DNA of 64,000 nt from an uncultured Faecalibacterium sp. (GCA_900539945.1 UQDV01000006.1:39215-103214), one strand, 5' to 3'; positions 7,782 through 16,093 are shown, counted from the first letter of the stretch. Numbers and translations: made by a program. The notes: generated from the letters alone by a model not told the origin.

Positions 7782-7899
7782 CGTCGAAAATCCTGTCATT
7801 CATCGGGAAGTCTTGTAAGCAAGACTTCTGTGATGAATACCAGATTTTCTCCTTCTCCCCACAAACCTTTGCTTTGCAAATCTTTGCGGGGGCCCCGAT
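7782..7899 (+). repeat. 118-nt double-hairpin element, copy 2 (after tRNA-Phe)
   Basis: Starts at the base after the encoded CCA of tRNA-Phe, the same offset from the discriminator as copy 1. Stems are GAAAATC/GATTTTC (7786-7849), GAAGTCTTG/CAAGACTTC (7807-7828) and a second hairpin CCCCACAAA/TTTGCGGGG. It ends with GGGGGCCCCGAT, as copy 1 does. Confidence 0.8.
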
Positions 7900-7923
7900 A
7901 ACGCAAAAAAACGTTATCAGTAT

Positions 7924-7999
7924 GCGGCCGTAGCTCATCTGGTAGAGCGCCACCTTGCCAAGGTGGAGGTAGCGAGTTCGAGCCTCGTCGGCCGCTCCA
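7924..7999 (+). tRNA. tRNA-Gly(GCC), copy 2
   Basis: Identical to the first gene of the cluster, including the TATG before it and the encoded CCA, which points to duplication within the operon. Confidence 0.97.
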
Positions 8000-8003
8000 A
8001 CAT

Positions 8004-8047
8004 GAAGCCATCGTTGATGCAGAAATGCAAAGACGATGGCTTTTTTG
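8004..8047 (+). terminator. Terminator of the tRNA cluster
   Basis: AGCCATCG pairs with CGATGGCT across a 20-nt loop and is followed by six T residues. Confidence 0.85.
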
Positions 8048-8131
8048 TGTTTCTTTTTTGCACAGAACTGCCAAAAACACCCTTTTGCAGGCGGACGGAA
8101 CCGTCAGATTGCAAAAATTGTGCATTTCCTC

Positions 8132-8160
8132 TTGCCAAACGGCCCGGAATGAGGTATTCT
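8132..8160 (+). promoter_or_regulatory. Promoter of the amino acid ABC transporter operon
   Basis: TTGCCA, 17-nt spacer, TATTCT. The leader to the start codon (about 90 nt) contains two small hairpins (CACT/AGTG and CCGCCGG/CCCGGTGG) with no recognised riboswitch. Confidence 0.6.
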
Positions 8161-8255
8161 ATAGCCACAGTTTAACGCTTTAGCACTGCAAAGTGATAAA
8201 CGAGAGGGAGCCGCCGGAGCACAGCCCGGTGGAACATTGAGGGAGGAACCTGTAT

Positions 8256-9104
8256 ATGAAACGCATTTCTCGTCGCAGCTTTCTGATGGCCGCCGGTCTC
8301 GGCGTGGCCGCTCTGGGTCTTGCCGCCTGTGGCGGTGCCGCATCCGCTTCCACCGCCGCTTCTGCATCCTCTGCCGCGTCCGGCAGCACCGCCGCAGCAC
8401 AGAGCGACCTGGACGAGATCAAGGGCAAGGGCAAGATGGTCATTGGCTACACCGTCTACGAGCCCATGAACTACACCGACGCCGACGGCAGCTTTACCGG
8501 GTTTGACACCGAGCTTGCCACCGCCGTGTGCGAGAAGCTGGGCGTGGAGCCGGAGTTCGTGGAGATCAACTGGGACACCAAGGTGGTGGAGCTGGACGCC
8601 AAGAGCATCGACTGCATCTGGAACGGCATGACCCTCACCGAGGACATCATGGCCAACACCGCCACCACCAAGGCCTACGCCAAGAACGCACAGGTCGTTG
8701 TGGTGAAGGACGGCACCGACTACACCTCCACCGCCGATCTGGCGGACAAGACCGTGGTGGCCGAGGCCGGTTCCGCCGGTGAAGCCGCCATTCAGGGCGA
8801 CGAGAACCTGTCCAAGGCCGACTACGTCTCCAAGAGCGTGCAGACCGACTGCCTGATGGAAGTGGCCGCCGGCACCGCCGATGCCGCTGTGCTGGACCTG
8901 ACCCTGGCCAATGCCATGATCGGCGCGGGCACCGACTACGCTAGCCTGAAGATCGTGGACGAGCTGAACGCCGAAGAGTACGGCGTGGCCTTCCGCAAGG
9001 GCAGCGACGCGGCCGCCGCCGTGGATGCCGCCTTTGACGAGCTGAAGGCGGACGGCACCATGCAGGCCCTGGCCGACAAGTACGATCTGGCCCTGGCCGA
9101 GTGA
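8256..9104 (+). CDS. Amino acid ABC transporter substrate-binding lipoprotein
   Basis: A 282-residue type 3 extracellular solute-binding protein. The signal peptide MKRISRRSFLMAAG carries a twin-arginine-like S-R-R-x-F-L motif and then a lipobox LAAC (Cys25), followed by a Ser/Ala-rich tether to about residue 50. The mature domain has the family's GYTVYEPMNY and DTELATAVCEKLG segments, the latter a standard marker of polar amino acid binders. It captures a polar amino acid outside the membrane for the permease and ATPase encoded next. Cystine, glutamine or a charged amino acid are all possible, and sequence alone does not choose. A strong GGGAGG site precedes the start. Confidence 0.9.
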   Translation: MKRISRRSFLMAAGLGVAALGLAACGGAASASTAASASSAASGSTAAAQSDLDEIKGKGKMVIGYTVYEPMNYTDADGSFTGFDTELATAVCEKLGVEPEFVEINWDTKVVELDAKSIDCIWNGMTLTEDIMANTATTKAYAKNAQVVVVKDGTDYTSTADLADKTVVAEAGSAGEAAIQGDENLSKADYVSKSVQTDCLMEVAAGTADAAVLDLTLANAMIGAGTDYASLKIVDELNAEEYGVAFRKGSDAAAAVDAAFDELKADGTMQALADKYDLALAE

Positions 9105-9137
9105 GACCGCAAAATCGGATGGAATGGGTGTGTTGTT

Positions 9138-9791
9138 GTGTCTGTGATCCTTGAGCGCCTTTCCGGCGCGTTCCTGCTCAACTGTGAGCTGTTTGCCCTG
9201 ACCCTGCTGTTTGCGCTGCCGCTGGGGCTTGTGGTGGCCTTTGGCTCCATGAGCCGCTGCAGGGTGCTGTCCGGCGCGGTCAAGACCTTTGTGTGGGTCA
9301 TCCGCGGCACGCCGCTCATGCTGCAGATCATCGTCATCTATCTGGGCCCCGGCCTGCTGGGCATGGCGAACCCCTGGCCCTCCGGCTCCGGCGGCCGCAT
9401 GGTGGCGGCGGTGGTGGCCTTTGCCATCAACTATGCCTGCTACTTCTCCGAGATCTACCGCGGCGGCATCGAGGCAGTGCCCAAGGGCCAGACCGAGGCC
9501 GGGCAGGTGCTGGGCATGACCAAGACCCAGATCTTCTTCAAGGTGACGCTGCTGCAGGTGATCAAGCGCATCCTGCCGCCCATGGGCAACGAGATCATCA
9601 CCCTGGTCAAGGACACCTCGCTGGCCAACACCATCGCCAACAAGGAGATCATCATGATGGCCAAGGAGTACAGCGCAAAGGGCCTGATCTGGCCGCTGTT
9701 CTCCACGGCGATCTTCTTCCTGGTGTTCGTGGGAGCTCTCACCCTGCTGTTTGGCTGGCTTGAGAAAAAGCTGGACTATTTCCGCTGCTGA
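9138..9791 (+). CDS. Amino acid ABC transporter permease
   Basis: A 217-residue inner membrane permease of the His/Glu/Gln/Arg class with about five membrane spans. The EAA-type loop that docks the ATPase is visible as EAVPKGQTEAGQVLGMTKTQ (residues about 112-131). The start is a GTG at 9138, in frame with the whole domain; no ATG is better placed. An ELF-x-LTLLFALPLG start and an RGTPLMLQ motif are typical of this family. It forms the channel for the substrate captured by the upstream lipoprotein and probably acts as a homodimer. Confidence 0.92.
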   Translation: MSVILERLSGAFLLNCELFALTLLFALPLGLVVAFGSMSRCRVLSGAVKTFVWVIRGTPLMLQIIVIYLGPGLLGMANPWPSGSGGRMVAAVVAFAINYACYFSEIYRGGIEAVPKGQTEAGQVLGMTKTQIFFKVTLLQVIKRILPPMGNEIITLVKDTSLANTIANKEIIMMAKEYSAKGLIWPLFSTAIFFLVFVGALTLLFGWLEKKLDYFRC

Positions 9792-9805
9792 GGAGGTTTT
9801 GAATC

Positions 9806-10588
9806 ATGGCATTATTGGAAGCCTCCGGCATCGGGAAGGATTTCGGAGAGACACACGTTTTAAAGGATATCTCGCTGACCCTGGAACAGGGCGAGGCGCT
9901 GGCCATCATCGGTTCGTCCGGTTCCGGCAAGACCACCCTGCTGCGCTGCCTGAACTTTCTGGAGCGGCCGGACACCGGTGTCATCAAGGTGAACGGCGAG
10001 ACCATGTGGGACGCCGCCGACCCCGCCACCCAGCGGGAGAGCGAGGTGCGCAAAAAGCGCCTGCACTTCGGTCTGGTGTTCCAGAACTTCAACCTGTTCC
10101 CGCAGTATACGGCATTGCAGAACGTGATGCTGGCCGGGGAGCTGCTGGCCAAGGAGCGCCCGGACTACAAGGTCAACAAAAAAGCCATCCATCAGCAGCT
10201 GGAGCAGCAGGCCCGGGAACTTCTGGCCCAGATGGGCCTGTCGGAGCGGGCGGGCCACTACCCGCATCAGCTGTCCGGCGGCCAGCAGCAGCGCGTGGCC
10301 ATTGCCCGGGCCCTGGCCCTGCACCCGGATATCCTCTGCTTCGACGAGCCTACCAGCGCGCTGGACCCGGAGCTGACCGGCGAGGTGCTGCGCGTTCTGC
10401 GGGACCTTGCCGACCGCAAGACCACCATGATCATCGTGACCCACGAGATGAACTTTGCCCGTGACGTGGCCGACCGCATCCTGTTCATGGACGGCGGCGT
10501 GGTGGTGGAGCAGGGCCCGGCCCGGCAGCTCATCGAGCACCCGCAGGAAGAGCGCACCCGCCGCTTCCTGGCTCACTATTCCGAATAA
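9806..10588 (+). CDS. Amino acid ABC transporter ATP-binding protein
   Basis: A 260-residue ABC ATPase with every core motif: Walker A GSSGSGKTT (about residue 36), Q-loop FQNFNLFP, signature LSGGQQQRVAIARAL, Walker B ILCFDEPTSALD and H-loop VTHEM. The order and the PTSALDPEL sequence match the polar amino acid (GlnQ/TcyC) group. It energises the permease from the cytosolic face. It follows the permease stop by 14 nt with a GGAGG site, and the operon closes at the terminator 10623-10655. Confidence 0.95.
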   Translation: MALLEASGIGKDFGETHVLKDISLTLEQGEALAIIGSSGSGKTTLLRCLNFLERPDTGVIKVNGETMWDAADPATQRESEVRKKRLHFGLVFQNFNLFPQYTALQNVMLAGELLAKERPDYKVNKKAIHQQLEQQARELLAQMGLSERAGHYPHQLSGGQQQRVAIARALALHPDILCFDEPTSALDPELTGEVLRVLRDLADRKTTMIIVTHEMNFARDVADRILFMDGGVVVEQGPARQLIEHPQEERTRRFLAHYSE

Positions 10589-10622
10589 AAAAGCGCAGAC
10601 CCGCACCGCAGGCCTGCGTCCC

Positions 10623-10655
10623 GGCTCCTCCGCAAGGGGGAGCCTTTTTTGTTTT
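10623..10655 (+). terminator. Terminator of the ABC transporter operon
   Basis: GGCTCC pairs with GGGAGCC and is followed by six T residues. The reading direction suits the transporter; fabZ on the other strand ends 4 nt away. Confidence 0.8.
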
Positions 10656-10658
10656 GAT

Positions 10659-11126
10659 TTACTGTGCTTCGGTCAGCACGAAGGTCAGCTCTGCGGTGGC
10701 GGCACATTTGCCGTCCACATAGGCCGAGGCCTTGCCCACGCCCACCGGGCCGCGCTGTTCCACCAGCTCGCAGTGCAGGGTGAGCACGTCGCCGGGGGTG
10801 ACCTGCTTGCGGAAGCGGGCATTTTTGATGCCGCCGAACAGGGCCAGCTTGCCCTTGTTTTCGGGCAGACTGAGGGCGGCCACGGCACCGGTCTGGGCCA
10901 GCGCTTCCAGAATGAGCACGCCGGGCATCACCGGCTGGCCGGGAAAGTGCCCGCAGAAAAATTCCTCATTGCGGCTCACGCACTTGCGGCCGATGGCCCA
11001 CTGGCCCGGCTCGTAGTCCAGGATGCGGTCCACGAGGGCAAAGGGGTAGCGGTGGGGCAGGATCGCCGCGATCTGTTCGCTGGTCAGGGCGTTGGGCGTT
11101 TCACGCACGGTACGGGGTTCTGCCAT
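10659..11126 (-). CDS. fabZ: 3-hydroxyacyl-ACP dehydratase FabZ
   Basis: A 155-residue hot-dog fold dehydratase that removes water from 3-hydroxyacyl-ACP in fatty acid elongation. The catalytic His is in [14 protein letters not shown] (about residue 26) and the catalytic Glu in [13 protein letters not shown] (about residue 75); [11 protein letters not shown] is also diagnostic. It is slightly longer than the usual 140-150 residues because of an N-terminal extension. It is the last gene of the ten-gene minus-strand fatty acid operon, 3 nt after fabF. No fabA-type isomerase is present, so this enzyme alone would not explain unsaturated fatty acids. Confidence 0.95.
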   Translation of the reverse strand: MAEPRTVRETPNALTSEQIAAILPHRYPFALVDRILDYEPGQWAIGRKCVSRNEEFFCGHFPGQPVMPGVLILEALAQTGAVAALSLPENKGKLALFGGIKNARFRKQVTPGDVLTLHCELVEQRGPVGVGKASAYVDGKCAATAELTFVLTEAQ

Positions 11127-11129
11127 GGG

Positions 11130-12368
11130 TCAGCCCTCCCATCTGCGCAGGGCGATGCAGGCATTGTGCCCGCCAAAGCCCAGACTGTTGCTCAGTGCGT
11201 AGGTCATGTTCTGGGCGCGGCCCACGTTCGGCACATAGTCCAGGTCGCACTCCGGGTCGGGTTGCGCGTAATGGATGGTGGGCGGGGCAAACTGGTCCCG
11301 CAGGGCCAGTGCCGTGAACACGGCTTCCACGCCGCCCGCGCCGCCCAGCAGGTGGCCGGTCATGCTCTTGGTGCTCACGACGGTCAGCTCCTTGGCGTGC
11401 TCCCCGAACACCGCGTGGATGGCAGCGGTCTCGCAGGAGTCGTTCATATGGGTGCCGGTGCCGTGGGCGTTGATGTGGTCCACCTGTTCCGGGGCGATGC
11501 CGGCGTCGGCCAGGGTCTGCTTCATGCAGTCGATGGCACCCGCGCCGCCGGGAGCCGGGGCGGTGAAGTGGTAGGCGTCGCAGTTGGCACCGTAGCCCAC
11601 CACCTCGGCGTAGATGTGTGCGCCCCGGGCTCGGGCGTGCTCCAGCTCTTCCAGCACCAGCACACCGCTGCCTTCGCCCATCACGAAGCCGCCGCGCCGT
11701 GCGTCAAAGGGCAGGCTGGCCGCATCCGGGTCGGTGGCGGTGGAAAGGGCCTTCATGCTGGTAAAGCCGCCGATGCCCAGCGGGCTGATGCAGCTTTCGG
11801 CACCGCCGCAGACCATGGCGGTCTCGTAGCCGTCGCGGATGCGGTGGAAGGCATCGCCCACGGCGTTGGTGCCGCCGGCGCAGGCTGTGACCGGGCAGGT
11901 ACACATGCCCTTCAGGCCGAAGCGGATGGCCACCTGGGCCGCCGCCATGTTGGCAATGGACATGGGCACGAAGTAGGGGCTGACCTTCTCCATGCCTTTT
12001 TCCTCGCCGCGGGTGTGCTGCTCCTCGATGGTGGGCAGCCCGCCGATGCCGCTGGACAGGATGACGCCGGTGGTTTTGGCGTTGGCTTCGGGATCAAGGC
12101 CGCTGTCCTGGATGGCTTCGGTTGCGGCAGCCAGTGCCAGCAGGGTAAAGCGAGCCATCTTGCGGGCCTCTTTTTTGTCCACGACAGCTTCCGGGTCAAA
12201 GCCCTTCACCTCAGCCGCCAGTTTGCACTTGAACCCAGCGGTATCGAACTGGGTGATGGGGGCAATGCCGCACTGTCCGGCCTTTGCGGCGGCCCAGCTC
12301 TCGGCCACGGTGTTGCCCAGCGGGTTCACAGTGCCCAGACCGGTAACGACCACTCTGCGTTTTTCCAT
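11130..12368 (-). CDS. fabF: 3-oxoacyl-ACP synthase II FabF
   Basis: A 412-residue condensing enzyme that extends acyl-ACP with malonyl-ACP. The Cys-His-His triad is visible: Cys in VTACAGGTNAVGDA (about residue 164), His in NAHGTGTHMND (about 303) and His in MTGHLLGGAGG (about 340). The N-terminal VVVTGLGTVNPLG and C-terminal NSLGFGGHNA segments are standard. The length is normal for FabF. It lies 14 nt after fabG in the operon. As the only FabF seen here it would do all elongation rounds after FabH. Confidence 0.96.
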   Translation of the reverse strand: MEKRRVVVTGLGTVNPLGNTVAESWAAAKAGQCGIAPITQFDTAGFKCKLAAEVKGFDPEAVVDKKEARKMARFTLLALAAATEAIQDSGLDPEANAKTTGVILSSGIGGLPTIEEQHTRGEEKGMEKVSPYFVPMSIANMAAAQVAIRFGLKGMCTCPVTACAGGTNAVGDAFHRIRDGYETAMVCGGAESCISPLGIGGFTSMKALSTATDPDAASLPFDARRGGFVMGEGSGVLVLEELEHARARGAHIYAEVVGYGANCDAYHFTAPAPGGAGAIDCMKQTLADAGIAPEQVDHINAHGTGTHMNDSCETAAIHAVFGEHAKELTVVSTKSMTGHLLGGAGGVEAVFTALALRDQFAPPTIHYAQPDPECDLDYVPNVGRAQNMTYALSNSLGFGGHNACIALRRWEG

Positions 12369-12382
12369 GAAAACGTTCTCCT

Positions 12383-13132
12383 TTACATTGCCATGCCGCC
12401 GTCCACACAGAGCACCTGCCCGGTGAGATAGCTGCTTTGTTCTGCGGCAAAAAATGCCGCGGCGTTTGCCACGTCCTCCGGCTTTCCGGCCCGGCCCGCC
12501 GGGATGCTGTGCAGCATTCCGGTGCGGACGGCTTCCGGCAGAGCGGCGGTCATATCGGTCTCGATCAGGCCGGGGGCCACGGCATTCACCGTGATGTTCC
12601 GGCCTGCCAGCTCCTTGGCCAGGCTCTTGGTCAGGCCGATGAGCCCCGCCTTGCTGGCGGCGTAGTTGGCCTGCCCGGCGTTGCCCCGCAGGGCCACCAC
12701 GCTGGACAGGTTGATGATGCGGCCATGCCGCTGGCGCACCATGCGGCGGGCGGCCTCCTTGCAGCAGAGGAATGCGCCCTTGAGGTTTGCGTTCAGCACG
12801 GCGTCAAAATCGGCCTCAGACATGCGCAGGAGCAGGCCGTCACGGGTGATGCCTGCGTTGTTCACCAGCACATCCACCCGGCCAAAGGCGTTGACCGCCG
12901 CGTCAAACAGCGTTTTGCAGCCCTCAGCGGTGGAAACATCGGCCTGTACGGCCACGGCGTCCACGCCCTCGGCGCGGCAGAGCGCTGCCGTCTGCTCCGC
13001 AGGCTCTGCGCCGTGGCAGTAGTTGACCACCACGTTGCAGCCCTGCTTTGCCAGTGCCACACACACCGCCCGGCCGATCCCCCGGCTGCCGCCGGTGACC
13101 ACCGCCGCGCGGGTCACAGTCTCTTCGCTCAT
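12383..13132 (-). CDS. fabG: 3-oxoacyl-ACP reductase FabG
   Basis: A 249-residue short-chain dehydrogenase. The start MSEETVTRAAVVTGG was chosen because its ATG overlaps the fabD stop (ATGA) and the NADPH motif TGGSRGIGRAV then falls at residues 13-23; longer frames run into fabD. The catalytic Ser, Tyr and Lys are in INLSSVVALRG and NYAASKAG, and the NNAG motif is present. It reduces 3-oxoacyl-ACP to the 3-hydroxy form with NADPH, which NfnAB in this window could supply. The four-base overlap implies translational coupling with fabD. Confidence 0.95.
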   Translation of the reverse strand: MSEETVTRAAVVTGGSRGIGRAVCVALAKQGCNVVVNYCHGAEPAEQTAALCRAEGVDAVAVQADVSTAEGCKTLFDAAVNAFGRVDVLVNNAGITRDGLLLRMSEADFDAVLNANLKGAFLCCKEAARRMVRQRHGRIINLSSVVALRGNAGQANYAASKAGLIGLTKSLAKELAGRNITVNAVAPGLIETDMTAALPEAVRTGMLHSIPAGRAGKPEDVANAAAFFAAEQSSYLTGQVLCVDGGMAM

Positions 13133-14061
13133 GCTTCGTCCCTCCATGCGGCCAGCGCGGCGTCCAGCTGCTCCGGTGTCTCCACCGAAGCGCACGGCAC
13201 GCCGGGCAGGGTCTTTTTCACAAAGCCGGACAGGGCACTGCCGGGGCCGACTTCCAGGATGTGGTCCACACCCAGTTCGCCCAGACGGCGGAGGGTGTCC
13301 TCCATATACACGCTGCTCTGCACCTGCTTCACCAGCAGGTCCGGGATGGTGTCCGCGTCGGCCTTTTCGCGGCCCAGACAGTTGAACAGCACCGGGATCT
13401 GCATCTCACGGAACCGCTCGGTCTTGAACCGCTCGGCAAGGGCGTCCCCGGCGGGGGCCATCAGCCGGGTGTGGAAGGGGCCGCTCACCTTCAGCAGAAG
13501 GCAGCGGCGGGCACCGGCGGCTTTGGCCAGTTCGGCGGCCTTATCCACAGCGGCTTTCTCGCCGCCAATGACCAGCTGGCCGGGGCAGTTGTAGTTGCAG
13601 ATCTGCACACAGCCCAGCGCCGAAGCCTCTTCGCAGCAGGCGGAAAGCGCAGTGCGGTCCAGGCCCAGCACGGCGGTCATGCCGCAGTCGATGCCCTTGG
13701 CCGCATCGGCCATGGCTTTGCCCCGGTAGGCGGCCAGCTCAATGGCCTGCTTGGCGGTGAACACCCCGGCAGCTTCCAGCGCGGAGTATTCGCCCAGCGA
13801 AAGCCCGGCAGCGTAAGCGGGCTGCACGTCCTGCTCGGCCAGCACGGCGGTGACGCCGCAGGCAAAGGCCACCATGCAGGGCTGGGTGTATTCGGTCTGA
13901 TTCAGAACGCCGTCCGGGTCCTCAAAGCAGACGCGGTGCAGGTCAAAATCCAGCGCCGCGCTGTCGAAGGCGGCCCGGAAGGCGGGGGAGCTTTCGTAAA
14001 ATTCTTTGCCCATGCCGGGGTGCTGGGCACCCTGACCGGCATACAGAACAGCAAGTTTCAT
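13129..14061 (-). CDS. fabD: Malonyl-CoA:ACP transacylase FabD
   Basis: A 310-residue acyltransferase that moves malonate from CoA to ACP. The N-terminal GQGAQHPGMGKEFY motif, the nucleophile elbow GLSLGEYSAL (Ser about residue 89) and the later GPFHT His (about residue 197) form the expected active site, and a catalytic Arg-bearing loop lies between. The length is typical. Its ATG overlaps the stop of the preceding FabK/FabX-like gene and its own stop overlaps fabG, each by four bases, so three successive genes are tightly coupled. Confidence 0.95.
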   Translation of the reverse strand: MKLAVLYAGQGAQHPGMGKEFYESSPAFRAAFDSAALDFDLHRVCFEDPDGVLNQTEYTQPCMVAFACGVTAVLAEQDVQPAYAAGLSLGEYSALEAAGVFTAKQAIELAAYRGKAMADAAKGIDCGMTAVLGLDRTALSACCEEASALGCVQICNYNCPGQLVIGGEKAAVDKAAELAKAAGARRCLLLKVSGPFHTRLMAPAGDALAERFKTERFREMQIPVLFNCLGREKADADTIPDLLVKQVQSSVYMEDTLRRLGELGVDHILEVGPGSALSGFVKKTLPGVPCASVETPEQLDAALAAWRDEA

Positions 14062-15125
14062 AGGTCATGCCTCCATTCGGCGGTCAATTCGTCCATCAGT
14101 TCCCGGACGGTGTACATCCGGTCCAGTCGGCCCACGTTGGCCCCGCAGAAGAACAGCCCCTCTTCCACATTGCCCTTCACCGCCTCGATGAGGGCGTGGG
14201 TGATGCAGTAGGGCACCTTTGCGGGGTCGCAGGTCTTTAAACAGCGGGCGCAGTGCCGGGGCGCAAAGCGTTTGCCCTTGGCCAGTGCCTGCACCAGCGG
14301 GGTGTTCAGCGCCCGGCCCGGCATGCCCACCGGGCTGTGGATGATGCGCACATCCTCCAGCTTTGCGGCCAGGAGCACGTCCTTGTAGGTCTGGCTGGCA
14401 TCGCACTCGTAGGTGGGGATGAACCGGGTGGCCAGCTGCACCCCGGCGGCCCCCAGCTTTGTATAGTGGGCCATGTCGGCCCCGGTGTAGATGCCGCCCG
14501 CCACGAATACCGGGATGGCATGGCCGAATTGCGCCTCATAGGGCTGTACCTCGGCCAGCACTTCCGGCAGAATCTCGTCCAGAGACTGGCAGTGGTCTGC
14601 CAGCAGGTCGGCCTCGGCAAAGCCCAGATGCCCGCCTGCCTTGCAGCCCTCGATGACCACAAAGTCGGCGGTGCGGGCAAACTCCTTGGCCCAGCGGCGC
14701 AGGATGAGCTTAGCGGCCCGTGCGCTGGACACGATGGGCGCAATGGCCACCTCCTGCGTGCCCACAAGGCCGGGCAGCTCCAGCGGCAGGCCCGCGCCGG
14801 ACACCACCGCGTCCACGCCCGCTTCTACCGCGGTGCGGATGGCGGCGGCATAGTCCTGGGTGGCCACCATCGCATTGATGGCCACCAGTCCCGCGCCCTT
14901 GGCAAGGGCTTTGGCTTTCTGGATCTCAGCGGTCAGGGCGCGGTGGTTGGCGCTTGCCGGGTCGCGGGCAAAATCCGGCTCCCGGTAGCCCGCATCGGCG
15001 GTGGAGATGCACCCCATGCCGCCGCAGGCCGCCACGGCCCCGGCCAGCCCGCCGAGGGACACGCCCACGCCCATGCCGCCCTGCAGGATGGGCACGGGCA
15101 GGGCCTTTCCGGCAAGGGTCAGCAT
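14058..15125 (-). CDS. Second FabK-like flavoprotein with C-terminal Cys cluster (nitronate monooxygenase family; FabX-like candidate)
   Basis: A 355-residue FMN TIM-barrel protein. The start MLTLAGKALPVPILQGGMG overlaps the fabK stop by 7 nt. Family motifs are ILQGGMGVGVS, the catalytic-His motif EGCKAGGHLG (about residue 190) and the phosphate-binding VFVAGGIYTG. Unlike the neighbouring FabK it has a C-terminal cluster C-x2-C-x3-C-x7-C (HCARCLKTCDPAKVPYC, about residues 292-310), suitable for an Fe-S centre. FabX of Helicobacter, a family member with an Fe-S cluster, dehydrogenates and isomerises acyl-ACP to make unsaturated fatty acids. Position in the operon and the cysteines make a FabX-like role a reasonable inference; a generic nitronate monooxygenase or a second enoyl reductase is the alternative. 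Confidence 0.75.
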   Translation of the reverse strand: MLTLAGKALPVPILQGGMGVGVSLGGLAGAVAACGGMGCISTADAGYREPDFARDPASANHRALTAEIQKAKALAKGAGLVAINAMVATQDYAAAIRTAVEAGVDAVVSGAGLPLELPGLVGTQEVAIAPIVSSARAAKLILRRWAKEFARTADFVVIEGCKAGGHLGFAEADLLADHCQSLDEILPEVLAEVQPYEAQFGHAIPVFVAGGIYTGADMAHYTKLGAAGVQLATRFIPTYECDASQTYKDVLLAAKLEDVRIIHSPVGMPGRALNTPLVQALAKGKRFAPRHCARCLKTCDPAKVPYCITHALIEAVKGNVEEGLFFCGANVGRLDRMYTVRELMDELTAEWRHDL

Positions 15126-16051
15126 AGCTCGTTCAGCGCGGCGATGCGCTGCCTCCCGCCTTCCCACAGGTCGTTCAGGATGTCGGCCACGGGGCGCACC
15201 TCGTGGAGCATCCCGGCCACCTGACCGGCCATCAGGCTGCCGGTGGTGGTGTCGCCCTCAAACACGGCCCGGCGCAGGCTGCCGAGGGTGTATTTTTCCA
15301 GTTCCATCTTGTCGGCCCCGGCCTTTTCCTGCCGGACGTACTCGCGGCTCATGCGGTTTTTCAGCACACGCACCGGTGCGCCGACGCTGCGGCCGGTGAC
15401 GATGGTGTCACTGTCCTTGGCCTTGAGCAGGGCGGCTTTATAGTTCTCATGGATGGGGCACTCCTCGCTTGCCAGCAGGCAGGTGCCCACCTGTACGCCG
15501 CAGGCGCCCAGGGCCAGCGCAGCAGCCAGCTGGCGGCCGTCGGCGATGCCGCCCGCCGCAATGACGGGCACGCTCACCGCATCCACCACCTGCGGCACCA
15601 GCGCCATGGTGGTCATTTCGCCCACATGGCCGCCGCTCTCGGTGCCCTCGGCAATGACGGCGTCGATGCCCAGCGGCTCCAGATGCTTTGCCAGTACGGC
15701 GGCCACCACGGGAATGACCTTGATGCCGGCGGCTTTCCACATGGGAACATACTTGCCGGGGTTGCCGGCGCCGGTGGTGACCACCTGCACGCCTTCTTCC
15801 ACCACGATCTTGGCAAACTCGTCGGCCTGCGGGTGCATCAGCATGATGTTCACGCCGAAGGGCTTGGCCGTCAATTGCTTGCAGCGGCGGATGTTCTCGC
15901 GCAGGGTGTCGGCGTTCATGCCGCCCGCGCCGATGATACCCAGCGCTCCCGCGTTGGAGCAGGCGGCGGCAAACTCGCCGGTGGCGATGTTGGCCATGCC
16001 GCCCTGGATGATGGGATATCTGGTCCCTAAAATTTCATTTAAAAGTTTCAT
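15119..16051 (-). CDS. fabK: Enoyl-ACP reductase II FabK
   Basis: A 310-residue FMN-dependent enoyl-ACP reductase performing the last step of each elongation cycle. The N-terminus MKLLNEILGTRYPIIQGGMA, the catalytic-His region AEGTESGGHVGEMTT (His about residue 143) and VIAAGGIADGRQ are diagnostic of FabK and separate it from NAD-dependent FabI. Its length matches the family. It starts 40 nt after the fabH stop, and that gap contains a 13-bp hairpin. It is followed, with a 7-nt overlap, by a paralogue with extra cysteines. Confidence 0.94.
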   Translation of the reverse strand: MKLLNEILGTRYPIIQGGMANIATGEFAAACSNAGALGIIGAGGMNADTLRENIRRCKQLTAKPFGVNIMLMHPQADEFAKIVVEEGVQVVTTGAGNPGKYVPMWKAAGIKVIPVVAAVLAKHLEPLGIDAVIAEGTESGGHVGEMTTMALVPQVVDAVSVPVIAAGGIADGRQLAAALALGACGVQVGTCLLASEECPIHENYKAALLKAKDSDTIVTGRSVGAPVRVLKNRMSREYVRQEKAGADKMELEKYTLGSLRRAVFEGDTTTGSLMAGQVAGMLHEVRPVADILNDLWEGGRQRIAALNELC

Positions 16052-16065
16052 AAAGTTTTCCTGCG

Positions 16066-16093
16066 AAAGGCTTCCCCCTCGGGGGAAGCCTTT
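16066..16093 (-). promoter_or_regulatory. Strong hairpin inside the fatty acid operon
   Basis: AAAGGCTTCCCCC pairs perfectly with GGGGGAAGCCTTT over a 2-nt loop, overlapping the fabH stop codon. The minus-strand T-run after it is only three bases, so it is more likely a partial attenuator or mRNA-stability hairpin than a full terminator. Confidence 0.65.

Noticed and set aside
8161..8255. A riboswitch in the ABC transporter leader
   Set aside because: Two small hairpins are present, but no known riboswitch core such as S-box, lysine or glycine elements was recognised.
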